Assembly: GCF_000420725.1 (NCBI RefSeq) | Contig: NZ_ATVM01000013.1 | Coordinates: forward strand, 28,813-92,812 | From: Marinococcus halotolerans DSM 16375 | Lineage (GTDB): Bacteria > Bacillota > Bacilli > Bacillales > Marinococcaceae | Length of the DNA: 64,000 nt | Reading direction: 5' to 3' | In this document: in pieces, positions 43,268-52,464 of the stretch | Layout of the letters: each line of letters opens with the position of its first letter | How positions within the stretch are numbered: position 1 is the first letter of the stretch | Translations under genes and position numbers: made by a program | Notes under the pieces: generated by a model | Seen by the model: only the letters and a program-made list of their open reading frames with translations | Told to the model about the DNA's origin: nothing | Databases searched by the model: none

Positions 43268-44620
43268 ATGAGCCAACCACGTGAACAGTGGGGGACGAGG
43301 CTTGGGTTCGTATTAGCAGCAGCCGGATCTGCCATTGGTCTGGGCGCTGTCTGGCGTCTGCCGTATGTCGCAGGAACCAGCGGCGGCGGGGCTTTTTTTC
43401 TGATTTTTGTTGCTTTTACGCTCATTCTCGGAACCGCTTTATTAATAGCCGAATTTGTAGTCGGGCGCCGCACTCAGAAGCCGCCGGTCCCTGCCTATAA
43501 AACTATTGCGCCGAACACTCCATGGTTTTTCAACGGTATCATGGGCATGATTTGTGCTATTCTAATTTTATCTTTTTATTCCGTTGTCGGAGGCTGGATT
43601 ATTATTTACTTCGTCCGGAGCCTTGGAGGTCTTGCAAGTGAAGGGACAGACTACGGAGCCCTTTTCGGTTCAATTATTTCAAACCCATGGGAAGTAGGTA
43701 TCGCCCATCTTGCCTTTATGCTGATTACGATTCTTGTCGTGCAGGGCGGTGTGCGTAAAGGCATCGAACGGACGACCAACTGGATGATGCCTGCCCTGTT
43801 TATTTTATTTATTGTAATTGTCATCCGTTCGCTTACCCTTGAAGGAGCCGGTGAAGGTATTGCTTTCTTTTTGCAGCCGGACTTCAGTGCAGTCACAGGC
43901 ACCACGATCCTATTCGCACTCGGCCAGGCGTTTTTCTCGCTCAGCCTCGGTAACTCTGTAATGGCTACATACAGTTCATACCTTCCGAAGGAAAAAAGCC
44001 TGATCAACTCAGCTTTTTCTATCGTCGTATTAACGATTATTATTTCGCTGCTTTCCGGACTTGCTATTTTCCCGGGAGTGTTCGCTTTTGATATTCCGCC
44101 GGATGCCGGCCCGAATCTAATTTTCATTGTACTGCCGGCGGTGTTTGAGCAGCTTGCCCTCGGTTCGCTGTTCTTTACGCTGTTTATGCTCCTGCTTGTA
44201 TTCGCCACGTTAACTTCGGCATTTTCACTGCTTGAGATTATCGTTTCCTCAGTGTCTTACAAACGTCCGGACAGCCGTGGGCGCACAGCCTGGGTCGTCG
44301 GTATTCTGATTTTCATCCTCGGCATTCCGTCGAACCTGTCGTACGGGCTGCTTTCTGACTGGCTTATTTTTGGCAACACCTTCTTTGATTCCATTGATAT
44401 TCTCACAAGTAACTTCCTGCTTCCTCTCGGAGCACTAATCGTATCTTTGTTTCTTCCATTAAAAATTAAGAAAGCAGATCTGCGTGATGAAGTAATGAGG
44501 GGCTCTGTGATGGGAAATGGGGTATTTCTCCTGTGGTTTACCGTCATTCGCTACATCGCTCCGGTAGCAATTATCATCGTATTCATCAATTCCCTTATCG
44601 GATTATTCTCAGGAGCCTAA
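43268..44620 (+). CDS. sodium-dependent NSS-family transporter
   Basis: A 450-residue neurotransmitter:sodium symporter family protein with about 11 helices, likely importing an amino acid with Na+. The unwound helix I motif GSAIGLGAVWRLPYVAGTSGGGAFFLIF at residues 19-46 carries Na+ and substrate contacts, with AVWRLPY where many members have GNVWRFPY. Further family parts are FFSLSLGNSVMATYSSYLPK in helix VI and LVFATLTSAFSLLE in helix VIII. AAGGAGGAACCTACT precedes the ATG. No MetS-like small subunit gene follows, since a terminator begins at the stop codon. Substrate unknown. Confidence 0.9.
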   Translation: MSQPREQWGTRLGFVLAAAGSAIGLGAVWRLPYVAGTSGGGAFFLIFVAFTLILGTALLIAEFVVGRRTQKPPVPAYKTIAPNTPWFFNGIMGMICAILILSFYSVVGGWIIIYFVRSLGGLASEGTDYGALFGSIISNPWEVGIAHLAFMLITILVVQGGVRKGIERTTNWMMPALFILFIVIVIRSLTLEGAGEGIAFFLQPDFSAVTGTTILFALGQAFFSLSLGNSVMATYSSYLPKEKSLINSAFSIVVLTIIISLLSGLAIFPGVFAFDIPPDAGPNLIFIVLPAVFEQLALGSLFFTLFMLLLVFATLTSAFSLLEIIVSSVSYKRPDSRGRTAWVVGILIFILGIPSNLSYGLLSDWLIFGNTFFDSIDILTSNFLLPLGALIVSLFLPLKIKKADLRDEVMRGSVMGNGVFLLWFTVIRYIAPVAIIIVFINSLIGLFSGA

Positions 44621-44649
44621 AAAAAGCAGCCCGCGGGCTGCTTTTTTTA
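44618..44649. terminator. bidirectional perfect-palindrome terminator
   Basis: AAAAAAGCAGCCC.GGGCTGCTTTTTT is a perfect palindrome at the ends of the convergent NSS transporter and DUF2254 genes. Confidence 0.9.
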
Positions 44650-46080
44650 ATCTTTATACTGGCGTTCCGGAATATGCTTTTCCTGAATAACGCCGCGATC
44701 AATGAAATCGCGGACAAAGCTTTGAAACGATTCCTTGTCCTCCGAGTTCTCCGAAAGAGCTTCAATATTGTTCACGAATTTCAGCTGATCGTAATCATAT
44801 TTAAACTGGCCGGTAAAGCCGCGGGCAATTACCTTCCCGTAATGCCAGCAGCAGTTTTTATCCTTCGTGTTTAACGCTTTTGATAAAATAACCAGTGCCT
44901 CAAGCAGGCTGTTTGTAACAACCGGATCATTTTCAGAGTACGAGGCAATATGACTGAAGGCAGAGTATACATAAAAGGAGAATTCTTCATCCTGCATAAT
45001 CAGGCGCAGCGTTTCATCTTCATCCGTTAAGTACGGAGTAAATTTTGTAACCTTGGAAATCGAAAACAGCAGGTCCGTTAACTGGTAAATAGCATCCTGG
45101 GCGGTCATGGGCTCATCGTTTCCGATTGATTTGATCGCAATTTCGGTCAATTTCCGAATGCCGAACTCCAAATCCTGCACTTCTGTTTTGCTGTGCCCCA
45201 GGTATAAAAACTGGCGGAATTTCTGTTCATTGATCGCCATGTCCGCGCTGCTGTCCGTTTTCCAGTATTTAAATAACGTAATTCCTTCCATCACGAAGTC
45301 ACCGACGCGGCGCTCCATCTGAATAACGACCCCGTCTTTTCTGGCTTCTCTTATCAGCTTGCCAAAATCCACCACCTGCAGAAAGCCGGTCCGCTCACTG
45401 GCCACTACGTGGGCTTCGCCGTGTGTTTTTTCCCGGAAGACCCGGTTGGGGTCCTGCGGACGGTATGGCTCCAGGTCATAAATGAGCGTATTCAAAATAC
45501 GCAGCTGGGATTCTTCTTTCATGGAATTCGTAATGCTTGATACCTGCATCCATCTCGTTGCATGGTTGATAAACAAAATAAAATTGATGACAGAAATAGA
45601 AGTCATTACCACACCGGAGATAGGGAAAATAACGTATTCACTCATGCTTGAATCAAGGAAGAAGAATACAAACAGCAGGAAAAAGAAACATAGGTTAAAG
45701 ATCCCGATCGAGTGCTGGGTTTTCCGGTCGGCAATAAAGTTAAAAAGCACCCGAGGGGTAAATTGTCCCGAAAAGCTCGTCAGCACGACGAGAATTGAGT
45801 TAAATGTAAAAGCGTTCAAGGTGAGTACGCCGGAGAGCATCGTGCTGTACATCGTCTGCGCCAGACTGTATTCCGTCGAAAACACCGGCAGCGAATTGAA
45901 CGCCGGCTGCAGGCCAAATTCTGCCCAGTAGGCCACCACAGAAAGTACGGCCGCGAGCATGATGTAAATAGCCGGAAGCACCCACAAGCTCGAGCGTACT
46001 TCATACCACTGCTGGCGGTAAGACATGCTCATCATCTGCCGGATTTTTTTCGGCAGCATGCGTCGAATAGCATTTTTCAA
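44647..46080 (-). CDS. DUF2254 membrane protein, paralogue B
   Basis: A 477-residue DUF2254 protein, clearly paralogous to the one at 15851. Both share WYE.RSSLWVLPAIYI, GVLTLNAFTFNSILVVLTSFSG, DRKTQHSIGIFNLCFF and KDNEPMTAQDAIYQLTD-type blocks, plus DKNCCWHYGK. Four membrane helices lie in the N-terminal 180 residues and a soluble domain follows. The start is taken as TTG at 46080, since GAGAGGATGA lies at a normal distance from it. An ATG three codons upstream directly abuts the ribosome site and is less likely. Function unknown. Monocistronic. Confidence 0.85.
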   Translation of the reverse strand: MKNAIRRMLPKKIRQMMSMSYRQQWYEVRSSLWVLPAIYIMLAAVLSVVAYWAEFGLQPAFNSLPVFSTEYSLAQTMYSTMLSGVLTLNAFTFNSILVVLTSFSGQFTPRVLFNFIADRKTQHSIGIFNLCFFFLLFVFFFLDSSMSEYVIFPISGVVMTSISVINFILFINHATRWMQVSSITNSMKEESQLRILNTLIYDLEPYRPQDPNRVFREKTHGEAHVVASERTGFLQVVDFGKLIREARKDGVVIQMERRVGDFVMEGITLFKYWKTDSSADMAINEQKFRQFLYLGHSKTEVQDLEFGIRKLTEIAIKSIGNDEPMTAQDAIYQLTDLLFSISKVTKFTPYLTDEDETLRLIMQDEEFSFYVYSAFSHIASYSENDPVVTNSLLEALVILSKALNTKDKNCCWHYGKVIARGFTGQFKYDYDQLKFVNNIEALSENSEDKESFQSFVRDFIDRGVIQEKHIPERQYKD

Positions 46081-46186
46081 TAAATTCATCCTCTCTATAC
46101 GAACCAGAAATACGTATGTAAGTCCCTGTAGTGTTTTCCCTTCCGTTTATGTTTTAAACTGAAGTCAGTATAGTGCAACCTTACAT

Positions 46187-46215
46187 GAAAAAACCGGCAG
46201 CGAAAACCTGCCGGT
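46187..46215 (-). terminator. intrinsic terminator of alaT
   Basis: A perfect stem ACCGGCAG/CTGCCGGT is followed on the minus strand by a T run. Confidence 0.87.
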
Positions 46216-46225
46216 CCGTATTTTT

Positions 46226-47404
46226 TTATCCATGCCGGTCCATAAAGCGTTTGAACCGCTCCATGGCCTCTACAAGCGATTCCAGCGAAGTAGCATACGA
46301 GCAGCGGACATGCCCTTCTCCTCCTGAACCAAAGACCGTTCCCGGCACCACAGCCACCTGCTCCTCTGTCAGAAACGCCTCGGCAAACGTCTCGGCATCC
46401 ATACCAAGCTTTTCAATCGTAGGGAATGCATAGAAAGCGCCGAGCGGTGTGTGGCACTCGAGCCCCATCTCCGCAAACGTCTTCACTAAATAATTGCGGC
46501 GCTGACGGTAGCTTGCCACCATTTTCTCGACATCGGCACGCCCGTTTTTCAACGCTTCGAGCGCTCCAAACTGAGCGGAGGTGGAAGCACACATCATCGT
46601 ATACTGATGAATTTTAAGCACTGCAGCCATAATGTCTTTCGGACCGCATACATACCCTACCCTCCACCCTGTCATCGCAAAGGCTTTTGAAAAGCCGGAG
46701 ATCAAAATGGTGCGCTCGAGCATCCCCGGAAACGCCGGAAGGCTTGCATGCTCATAATCATAGCTGAGTTCGGCATAAATTTCGTCCGAGACAGCCAGCA
46801 GGTCATAGTCCTTAATGACCTTTACGACCGGCTCGAGCTCCTCTTTTGACATGTGGGCTCCGGTCGGGTTGTTTGGGTATGAAAGAAGCACCGCTTTCGT
46901 TTTCGAAGTGATAAGGCCTTCAAGGTCTTCTGCGTTGATTTTAAAGTCGTGTTTTTTTGTCGTTTCAAGCGGTACGGGCACCCCTCCGGCCATAGTGATG
47001 ATCGGCGCGTAGGAGACAAAGCAGGGTTCTGCGACAATTACTTCATCCCCCGGATTAATAATCGCCCGAAAAGCTGCATCGATGCCCTCACTTGCCCCCA
47101 CAGTAATCACAATATCCGATTCGGGATGATACGAGACGCCGAAGGAGTTTTCGAGATAATATGAAACGGCTCTCCGGAGTTCAATCAATCCGGCATTTGC
47201 CGTATAGGAGGTAAAGCCTCTCTCCATCGACACAATGCTCGCTTCCCTTACATTCCACGGCGTCACAAAATCCGGTTCCCCCACCCCAAGGGAAATGACG
47301 TTATCCATCGTAGAAGCTAAATCAAAAAAACGGCGTATACCTGAAGGCTTTAACTGCTGTACGGTTTCTGACAGTCTGTGCTGCTGTGTGGAGGAAGTAT
47401 TCAT
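46226..47404 (-). CDS. alaT: aminotransferase, AlaT/PatA-type (YugH-like)
   Basis: A 392-residue class I/II PLP aminotransferase. Motifs are LGVGEPDFVTPWNVREA, YTANAGLIELRRAVSYYL, SYPNNPTGAHMS, the Asp and Tyr in VSDEIYAELSYD, and the PLP-lysine motif SGFSKAFAMTGWRVGY near residue 238. B. subtilis yugH (alaT) is a main alanine transaminase in an operon behind the Lrp-type regulator alaR, exactly as here. The reaction pyruvate plus glutamate to alanine is inferred from this synteny. The start codon overlaps the alaR stop by four bases. Confidence 0.9.
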   Translation of the reverse strand: MNTSSTQQHRLSETVQQLKPSGIRRFFDLASTMDNVISLGVGEPDFVTPWNVREASIVSMERGFTSYTANAGLIELRRAVSYYLENSFGVSYHPESDIVITVGASEGIDAAFRAIINPGDEVIVAEPCFVSYAPIITMAGGVPVPLETTKKHDFKINAEDLEGLITSKTKAVLLSYPNNPTGAHMSKEELEPVVKVIKDYDLLAVSDEIYAELSYDYEHASLPAFPGMLERTILISGFSKAFAMTGWRVGYVCGPKDIMAAVLKIHQYTMMCASTSAQFGALEALKNGRADVEKMVASYRQRRNYLVKTFAEMGLECHTPLGAFYAFPTIEKLGMDAETFAEAFLTEEQVAVVPGTVFGSGGEGHVRCSYATSLESLVEAMERFKRFMDRHG

Positions 47405-47895
47405 GGCGAAACCATCATTCTGTGATCTTCATCGTCATCGCCAAACACTACTCCGTCGTGTTTATACGTTTTTAGGCGGAAATGCGTCGTCGTGGAAATA
47501 ACCGAATCAAGCGCCGACAGTTTGCCAGAAACAAACGAAGCGATTTCAGACATCGTTTTTCCCTCGATGACCACCTGAAGGTCATACGTACCAGATACCA
47601 AATACAGAGCCTTCACCTCCGGAAAACGATGAATTCGTTCCGCTACTTCATCAAAACCGACCCCCCGCTGCGGAGTGACTTTTACATCAATCATTGCCGT
47701 CACACCGTCATGGTTATTGACTTTACTCCAGTCCACCACAGTAGCGTATGTGACGATTACTTTGTTTTCCTCTAACTTTTTCAGCATCATTTCTACTTCT
47801 TCTTCTGTTTGATCTATTAGCTTGGCAATTGTTTTAATATCCATTCTGGCATTCTGCTCCAACAAATGCAGAATCTCTAACTCTTTTTCATTCAA
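47401..47895 (-). CDS. alaR: Lrp/AsnC-family regulator AlaR-like
   Basis: A 164-residue transcription factor with an N-terminal helix-turn-helix (about residues 1-50: LEILHLLEQNARMDIKTIAKLIDQTEEEVEMML) and a C-terminal RAM ligand-binding domain (VTAMIDVKVTPQRGVGFDEVAERI, ALYLVSGTYDLQVVIEGK). Such proteins sense amino acids. B. subtilis AlaR activates alaT, with alanine as the likely effector. The start codon is TTG, with AAAGGGGC about ten bases upstream. The stop overlaps the alaT start. Confidence 0.88.
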   Translation of the reverse strand: MNEKELEILHLLEQNARMDIKTIAKLIDQTEEEVEMMLKKLEENKVIVTYATVVDWSKVNNHDGVTAMIDVKVTPQRGVGFDEVAERIHRFPEVKALYLVSGTYDLQVVIEGKTMSEIASFVSGKLSALDSVISTTTHFRLKTYKHDGVVFGDDDEDHRMMVSP

Positions 47896-48122
47896 GAATG
47901 GCAGCCCCTTTCTCTCTCTTCAGAATTACATCTCCTGTGTACTATTGTACACTAAGAGAGGACACCAAACGATATGTCCTTCTTTTTTACACTATTTTTT
48001 TAGATGGTATATAAAACATTATCAAGCTTTCCACGAAAATTTTCAAATTGATTCACTGCTAACTACAAAAACCCTTTTAAAATTTATTCAAAAAAGGAAT
48101 CAGTAAAAATGGAGGCGATAAT

Positions 48123-48746
48123 ATGGCATCAGAAAAACCCCATGTAAATCAACAGTCCAATGTAGCTTTTGTAGTTCTCGATATGATAAATGATTTAGAT
48201 TTTCCGGACAGTGACGAGTTACTCCCACATGCCCTTGATGCAGCTGAAAATGTTAAAAACTTAAAAAAGCAGGCGAAAGAAAAAGATATCCCTGTTATTT
48301 ACGTGAACGATAATTACGGACGCTGGCAGAGCAATTTCCCTGATCTGGTAGAATACTGCAGACGTGACGGCGTGCCAGGCAAACCAGTAGTAGAAAAAAT
48401 CCTTCCCGATGACGATGACTATTATATACTCAAACCTCAGTTTTCCGGATTTTTTGCCACTCCGTTGGAAATCCTGTTGAACTACCTCGGGGTTACGACA
48501 ATTATATTCGCCGGCGTCGCCGGGAACATGTGTGTCCACTTTACAGTAAACGATGCTTATATGCGCGGGTATAAATTAATGGTCCCACAGGACTGCACCG
48601 CATCAAACAGTATGCAGGCCAATGAAGAAGCCATTAATTTAATGAGTAAGGTACTCGGTGCCGACACTAGAGACAGCACTGACTACGATCTGGAAAAAAT
48701 CATCCAGGAGGCCCAGGAGCTTCCGCAGCCGACTCATTCTTCATAA
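48123..48746 (+). CDS. isochorismatase-family cysteine hydrolase
   Basis: A 207-residue cytoplasmic cysteine hydrolase of the isochorismatase-like family. The catalytic triad is visible: Asp in FVVLDMINDL, Lys in YYILKPQFSGFFATPL and Cys in IFAGVAGNMCVHFTVNDA, with the cis-peptide before the Cys. Nicotinamidase and other amidase activities are known in the family; the substrate is not predictable here. GGAGGCGATAAT precedes the ATG. The gene is monocistronic, ending at a hairpin. Confidence 0.9.
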   Translation: MASEKPHVNQQSNVAFVVLDMINDLDFPDSDELLPHALDAAENVKNLKKQAKEKDIPVIYVNDNYGRWQSNFPDLVEYCRRDGVPGKPVVEKILPDDDDYYILKPQFSGFFATPLEILLNYLGVTTIIFAGVAGNMCVHFTVNDAYMRGYKLMVPQDCTASNSMQANEEAINLMSKVLGADTRDSTDYDLEKIIQEAQELPQPTHSS

Positions 48747-48751
48747 ACACG

Positions 48752-48780
48752 TAAAGCTTCCGGGTGCCCGGAAGCTTTTT
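48752..48780 (+). terminator. intrinsic terminator of isochorismatase-like gene
   Basis: The stem AAAGCTTCCGGG/CCCGGAAGCTTT is followed by T residues. Confidence 0.87.
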
Positions 48781-48815
48781 ACATACTGGCATTTACACCA
48801 AAGAGGCACCAAATA

Positions 48816-48850
48816 AAAGCATCCTTCCGGAGTCACCGGAAGGATGCTTA
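48816..48850 (-). terminator. intrinsic terminator of luxS
   Basis: A perfect 14-bp stem AAGCATCCTTCCGG/CCGGAAGGATGCTT with a 5-base loop is followed on the minus strand by TTTATTT. Confidence 0.85.
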
Positions 48851-48854
48851 ATAA

Positions 48855-49331
48855 TTATGCTTCAAATACACGTTCGAGTGAAGCCTTGTCCTGGTTGAGC
48901 CAGTTGCGGAAAACCTGCTTGGCGCCTTCAAGATCATGAAGCTTCGCCTGGCCGCACTGCAATTCAGTTGCCGCCGGCACTTCGGTCACTTCTACGCCGT
49001 CTTTCATTGTTTTTTCAAGAATATCGATGATCTCACTTACCGCCGGCTCCCCGTTCATAATCAGATAAAAGCCTGTCTGACAGCCCATCGGTGAAAGATC
49101 AATGACTTCAAAATGATCGTAGTCTTCAGCATATTCACGAATATTTAATGCAAGCAGATGCTCCATTGTATGAATCGTCGGCGGCTCAAGGTTATCCTCA
49201 TTCGGCTGACAGAAACGGATATCGAATTTAGTGACGATGCCGTCACTTCCAACCTTCTGCACGCCTGCCTGACGGACGTACGGAGCAACTACTTTCGTAT
49301 GATCGAGTTCAAAGCTTTCTACTTTTGCCAT
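48855..49331 (-). CDS. luxS: S-ribosylhomocysteine lyase
   Basis: A 158-residue Fe(II)/Zn-dependent enzyme that splits S-ribosylhomocysteine to homocysteine and the AI-2 precursor, recycling S-adenosylmethionine by-products. Metal ligands are His54 and His58 in HTMEHLLA and the Cys in ELQCGQ near residue 126. The catalytic Cys lies in MGCQTGFY near residue 84. AAAGGAGTG lies 12 bases before the ATG. Monocistronic; no S-box was found upstream. Confidence 0.97.
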   Translation of the reverse strand: MAKVESFELDHTKVVAPYVRQAGVQKVGSDGIVTKFDIRFCQPNEDNLEPPTIHTMEHLLALNIREYAEDYDHFEVIDLSPMGCQTGFYLIMNGEPAVSEIIDILEKTMKDGVEVTEVPAATELQCGQAKLHDLEGAKQVFRNWLNQDKASLERVFEA

Positions 49332-49414
49332 ATCGTTACGTTCACTCCTTTATTATTTTCTTCTACCTATTGTATCGTTTCCCGCGCGTAATTCCAAATT
49401 AAACAATTACGGAC

Positions 49415-49444
49415 AAAAAACCCCGGCATCTTTTGGCCGGGGCT
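49415..49444 (-). terminator. intrinsic terminator of the TRAP operon
   Basis: The stem CCCCGGC/GCCGGGG with an 8-base loop is followed on the minus strand by six T residues, 12 bases after the dctP stop. Confidence 0.85.
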
Positions 49445-49455
49445 TCAAAAATTTA

Positions 49456-50529
49456 CTATTCGACTGATTCGCCGGTGATTTCTTCGATTTCGCCTTCAAG
49501 CGTCGTCAGAATTTCTTCTGCGTCACCGCCGACCTCTTCTACGTAGTAATCACGCATTGGAAGGGTCACTTCCCGGAATTCCGCGCGCTGGTCTTCACTC
49601 AGTTCCACCTGTTCAATGTCTGATTCACTGGTCATCGTCTCGCGGGCCTGTTCGTTCTGCTCGATCTGCTCGTCATACACCCAGTCCTGCATTTCTGTTA
49701 CCGTCTCATCGAAGGTTTCTTTCAGATCATCGGGAAGCTCATTATAGAACTGCGGATTCACTGTCGTCATCGCTACGTAGGAGTTCTGGTTGGAAATCAT
49801 CAAATGACTCTGTACCTCGTCATAAGAAGAAGCTTCGATAAAGAACAGCGGGTTTTCCTGACCGTCCACTGTCCCATTATCAAGAGAAGTATAAAGCTCC
49901 CCGGCGCTCAGAACCTGAGGATCAGCCCCGTATTCACGGTACGTCTGCTGAAGCAGTGGTGAATTCTGGGTTCTCATTTGAAACCCGTTGAAATCGTCCG
50001 GTGACTCAATCGCCTTGTTACCAGTCCACTGCATTGCTCCTTCACTCCAGAAGGAAAGCGGCATAATATCTTCTTCTTCATATCTGGCAGCTAACGTGTC
50101 GTTTAATGCTTCACTTTCATTCAACACCTGCTGCACGTCTTCCTGATCATTTGGAAACAAAAACTGCAGGGAGAAAACCTGCCCTTCCTCTACCATTGTT
50201 CCTGTAAAGCCTGGTGAAACAACAGCCATTTCCACTGCCCCCTGCTGAAGCTGCTCCACCTGGTCCACTTCACTGCCGAGTCCACCGAACTCCACCGGTT
50301 CGATCGTCACCTGGCCATCTGTCTTTTCGTCCATCCGGCTCGCGAATTCCTGCGCATATTCATACTGCACCTGGCCTTCATTTTCTTCTGTCACAAAGGT
50401 CCATTCATATGTTTCTTCGCCGTCACCGCCACTGCCGCTTTCACCGCCACCACCACCGCCGCAGGCTGCGAGTACTGCTGCTGCAGAGAGAGTCGTTCCT
50501 GTCAACAAACCAAGCTTTTTCTTTTTCAT
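49456..50529 (-). CDS. dctP: TRAP transporter substrate-binding lipoprotein, DctP type
   Basis: A 357-residue extracellular solute-binding lipoprotein for a TRAP transporter. The signal ends with the lipobox LAAC followed by a Gly/Ser-rich linker. The binding fold has family parts EFGGLGSEVDQVEQLQQGAVEMAVVSPGF, FNGFQMRTQNSPLLQQTYREYGADPQVL and LDNGTVDGQENPLFFIEAS; the Arg in MRTQNSP is the usual carboxylate-binding residue. A dicarboxylate or other carboxylic acid is therefore the likely ligand. The ATG at 50529 follows AAGGGGGAATTACAC; the frame extends further upstream without a ribosome site. Last gene of dctQMP. Confidence 0.92.
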   Translation of the reverse strand: MKKKKLGLLTGTTLSAAAVLAACGGGGGGESGSGGDGEETYEWTFVTEENEGQVQYEYAQEFASRMDEKTDGQVTIEPVEFGGLGSEVDQVEQLQQGAVEMAVVSPGFTGTMVEEGQVFSLQFLFPNDQEDVQQVLNESEALNDTLAARYEEEDIMPLSFWSEGAMQWTGNKAIESPDDFNGFQMRTQNSPLLQQTYREYGADPQVLSAGELYTSLDNGTVDGQENPLFFIEASSYDEVQSHLMISNQNSYVAMTTVNPQFYNELPDDLKETFDETVTEMQDWVYDEQIEQNEQARETMTSESDIEQVELSEDQRAEFREVTLPMRDYYVEEVGGDAEEILTTLEGEIEEITGESVE

Positions 50530-50618
50530 GTGTAATTCCCCCTTATAAGTAATAACACGAATGATCTGGCTGTCGGAGAGAAGGCCATTCGCCACCCCCT
50601 TCCTCATCCAGCCTCCTG

Positions 50619-51893
50619 TTAATTATCAGGAAGTAAAAACGTTGAAATAGGCTCAAATGAGATAAGCAGAACTGCAATAACGAGCATCATCACAATAAAC
50701 GGAGGCGTTCCACGGATCGTATCGAGATATGATCGGTTAAATACCGCGCTCGCGGTAAATATATCCACCCCAAATGGGGGAGTAGCAGAGCCAAGTGCTG
50801 CCTGGAAGGTGATAACCACCCCTAAGTGAACCGGGTCCACCCCTGCCTGGATCGCAGCTGGATAGAAAATTGGAGTCAAAATGAGAATAACTACAATTGG
50901 GTCTACAAACATACAGCCGATAAAGAAGAAAATAGATACAATAATCAAAACATAAATAGGCCCCGGGTCCCCTGCAAGGAACGTGTCTGTAATCATTTGT
51001 GGAATACGGGCAAACTGAATGACCCAAGCAAATACCTGACCGCCGGCTACAAGCATAAAAACGGCCGACGTTACGAGCCCTGAAGATAAGGCAATGCTGA
51101 ACATCTGCTTTAGCTTCACTGTACGGTAGACAATAACTTCCAATACAAAGGCGTACAAAACAGCCATTGCCGCTGCTTCTGTCGGGGTGAAAAGGCCAGA
51201 GTAAATTCCACCGATAATAATGACTGGAAATAATAAAGGAAAGATCGCATCAAAGGTCATTTTCCCGCGCTCTTTCCAAGGAATTTTAGCTGCGAGCGGG
51301 ATGCTGTAAATTTTTGCGTGTATGTAGGCATAAAGGGTAAAAAAGACAAATACGAGAAGCCCTGGGCCGATACCCGCAATAAACATATCACCAAGGGAAG
51401 TGCCCGAAATTAAAGAATACATGATCATTCCTATGCTCGGTGGTATGAGGAGGGCGACGTCACTTGCATTAATAATAAAAGCAATCGCCGTAGAGTCTTT
51501 GTACCCTACCTTTAACAGCCGCTGTCTCATTGGCCCGCCGATCGCTACCACCGTAGCCTGTGTAGACCCGGAAATCGAACCGAAGATGGTGCAGGCGGCC
51601 GCGGTGGTAATTGCATAACCTCCCCGGAGGTGACCGACAAATGCGCCAATAAAATCAAGCAGCCGCCTGGACGTGTGGCCCTGTGACATAATATCTGCTG
51701 CAAAGATAAACATCGGGACCGCCAAAAGCACATAGCTTGATATACCTTCAAGCATCTGCTGCAGCATAATGAACGGATCCACGGCATCAAAGAAAAACAG
51801 CACTATCACCAGCGGAGCCAAAATTAATGGAACCATCATAGGAAAACCGAGTGCTAAAAAGATGACCATTATCGCAAGTAATGTAAAAAGCAT
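50619..51893 (-). CDS. dctM: TRAP transporter large permease, DctM type
   Basis: A 424-residue integral membrane protein with about 12 hydrophobic helices. It forms the Na+-coupled translocation pathway of the TRAP transporter. Family landmarks are GFPMMVPLILAPLVIVLFF at the N-terminus, SGSTQATVVAIGGPM, NASDVALLIPPSIGMIMYSLISGTSLGDMFIAGIGPGLL, YSGLFTPTEAAAMAVLYAF and ALGSATPPFGVDIFTAS. GAGAGGAACC precedes the ATG. It lies between dctQ (28-base gap) and dctP. Confidence 0.95.
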   Translation of the reverse strand: MLFTLLAIMVIFLALGFPMMVPLILAPLVIVLFFFDAVDPFIMLQQMLEGISSYVLLAVPMFIFAADIMSQGHTSRRLLDFIGAFVGHLRGGYAITTAAACTIFGSISGSTQATVVAIGGPMRQRLLKVGYKDSTAIAFIINASDVALLIPPSIGMIMYSLISGTSLGDMFIAGIGPGLLVFVFFTLYAYIHAKIYSIPLAAKIPWKERGKMTFDAIFPLLFPVIIIGGIYSGLFTPTEAAAMAVLYAFVLEVIVYRTVKLKQMFSIALSSGLVTSAVFMLVAGGQVFAWVIQFARIPQMITDTFLAGDPGPIYVLIIVSIFFFIGCMFVDPIVVILILTPIFYPAAIQAGVDPVHLGVVITFQAALGSATPPFGVDIFTASAVFNRSYLDTIRGTPPFIVMMLVIAVLLISFEPISTFLLPDN

Positions 51894-51921
51894 AATTGGT
51901 TCCTCTCATTCTCCGTAAATT

Positions 51922-52464
51922 TTATAGTTGATTGGATTCTTTCGCTTCTTTCTCTGTATCATAGTCTTTTCGTTCCGCTGCGATATATACGTCTTTATTT
52001 TTTACGTTCACCCAGAAGTTTCTTAAAAACTGAATACCTCCGAGCAAAAAGCCAATGGGTGCCCACACTACCATCCATACATAGGAAATCCGAAGGTAGT
52101 TGGTGACCCTGTTTTGTGAAGAGAGCACATAGTCATAGGAATAATAGGCCAGGGCAAACAAAACTAAAGCTGTAACAAGCGGAATAATGAGCGCCAGCGT
52201 TTTCCGGAATTTATACGGAACATTATCAAACAAGGCCGTCATGCTGATATGCCTGCCCTGCCTGGCCACATAGCCGAGCCCGAGAAATGTCGCCATGTAA
52301 ATCGCAATCTGACTGATTTCTTCTGCGAACGCCCATCCCCCGAGGCCGAGGTTCCTGCTGATGGTATTGCCTGCCACCATCACTGTTATTGTAATGATCG
52401 AAAGCGACAGAACCGCCTCTTCAGTGCGTTTGAGACCTAAGTCAAGCCACTTTAATATTTTCAA
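51922..52464 (-). CDS. dctQ: TRAP transporter small permease, DctQ type
   Basis: A 180-residue protein with four membrane helices, the small TRAP subunit. Visible parts are AVLSLSIITITVMVAGNTISRNLGLGGWAFAEEISQIAIYMATFLGLGYVARQGRHISM and a long positively charged C-terminal tail. The start codon appears to be TTG at 52464, with GGGTG about eight bases upstream; no better ATG lies before the first helix. First gene of the operon. Confidence 0.9.
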   Translation of the reverse strand: MKILKWLDLGLKRTEEAVLSLSIITITVMVAGNTISRNLGLGGWAFAEEISQIAIYMATFLGLGYVARQGRHISMTALFDNVPYKFRKTLALIIPLVTALVLFALAYYSYDYVLSSQNRVTNYLRISYVWMVVWAPIGFLLGGIQFLRNFWVNVKNKDVYIAAERKDYDTEKEAKESNQL

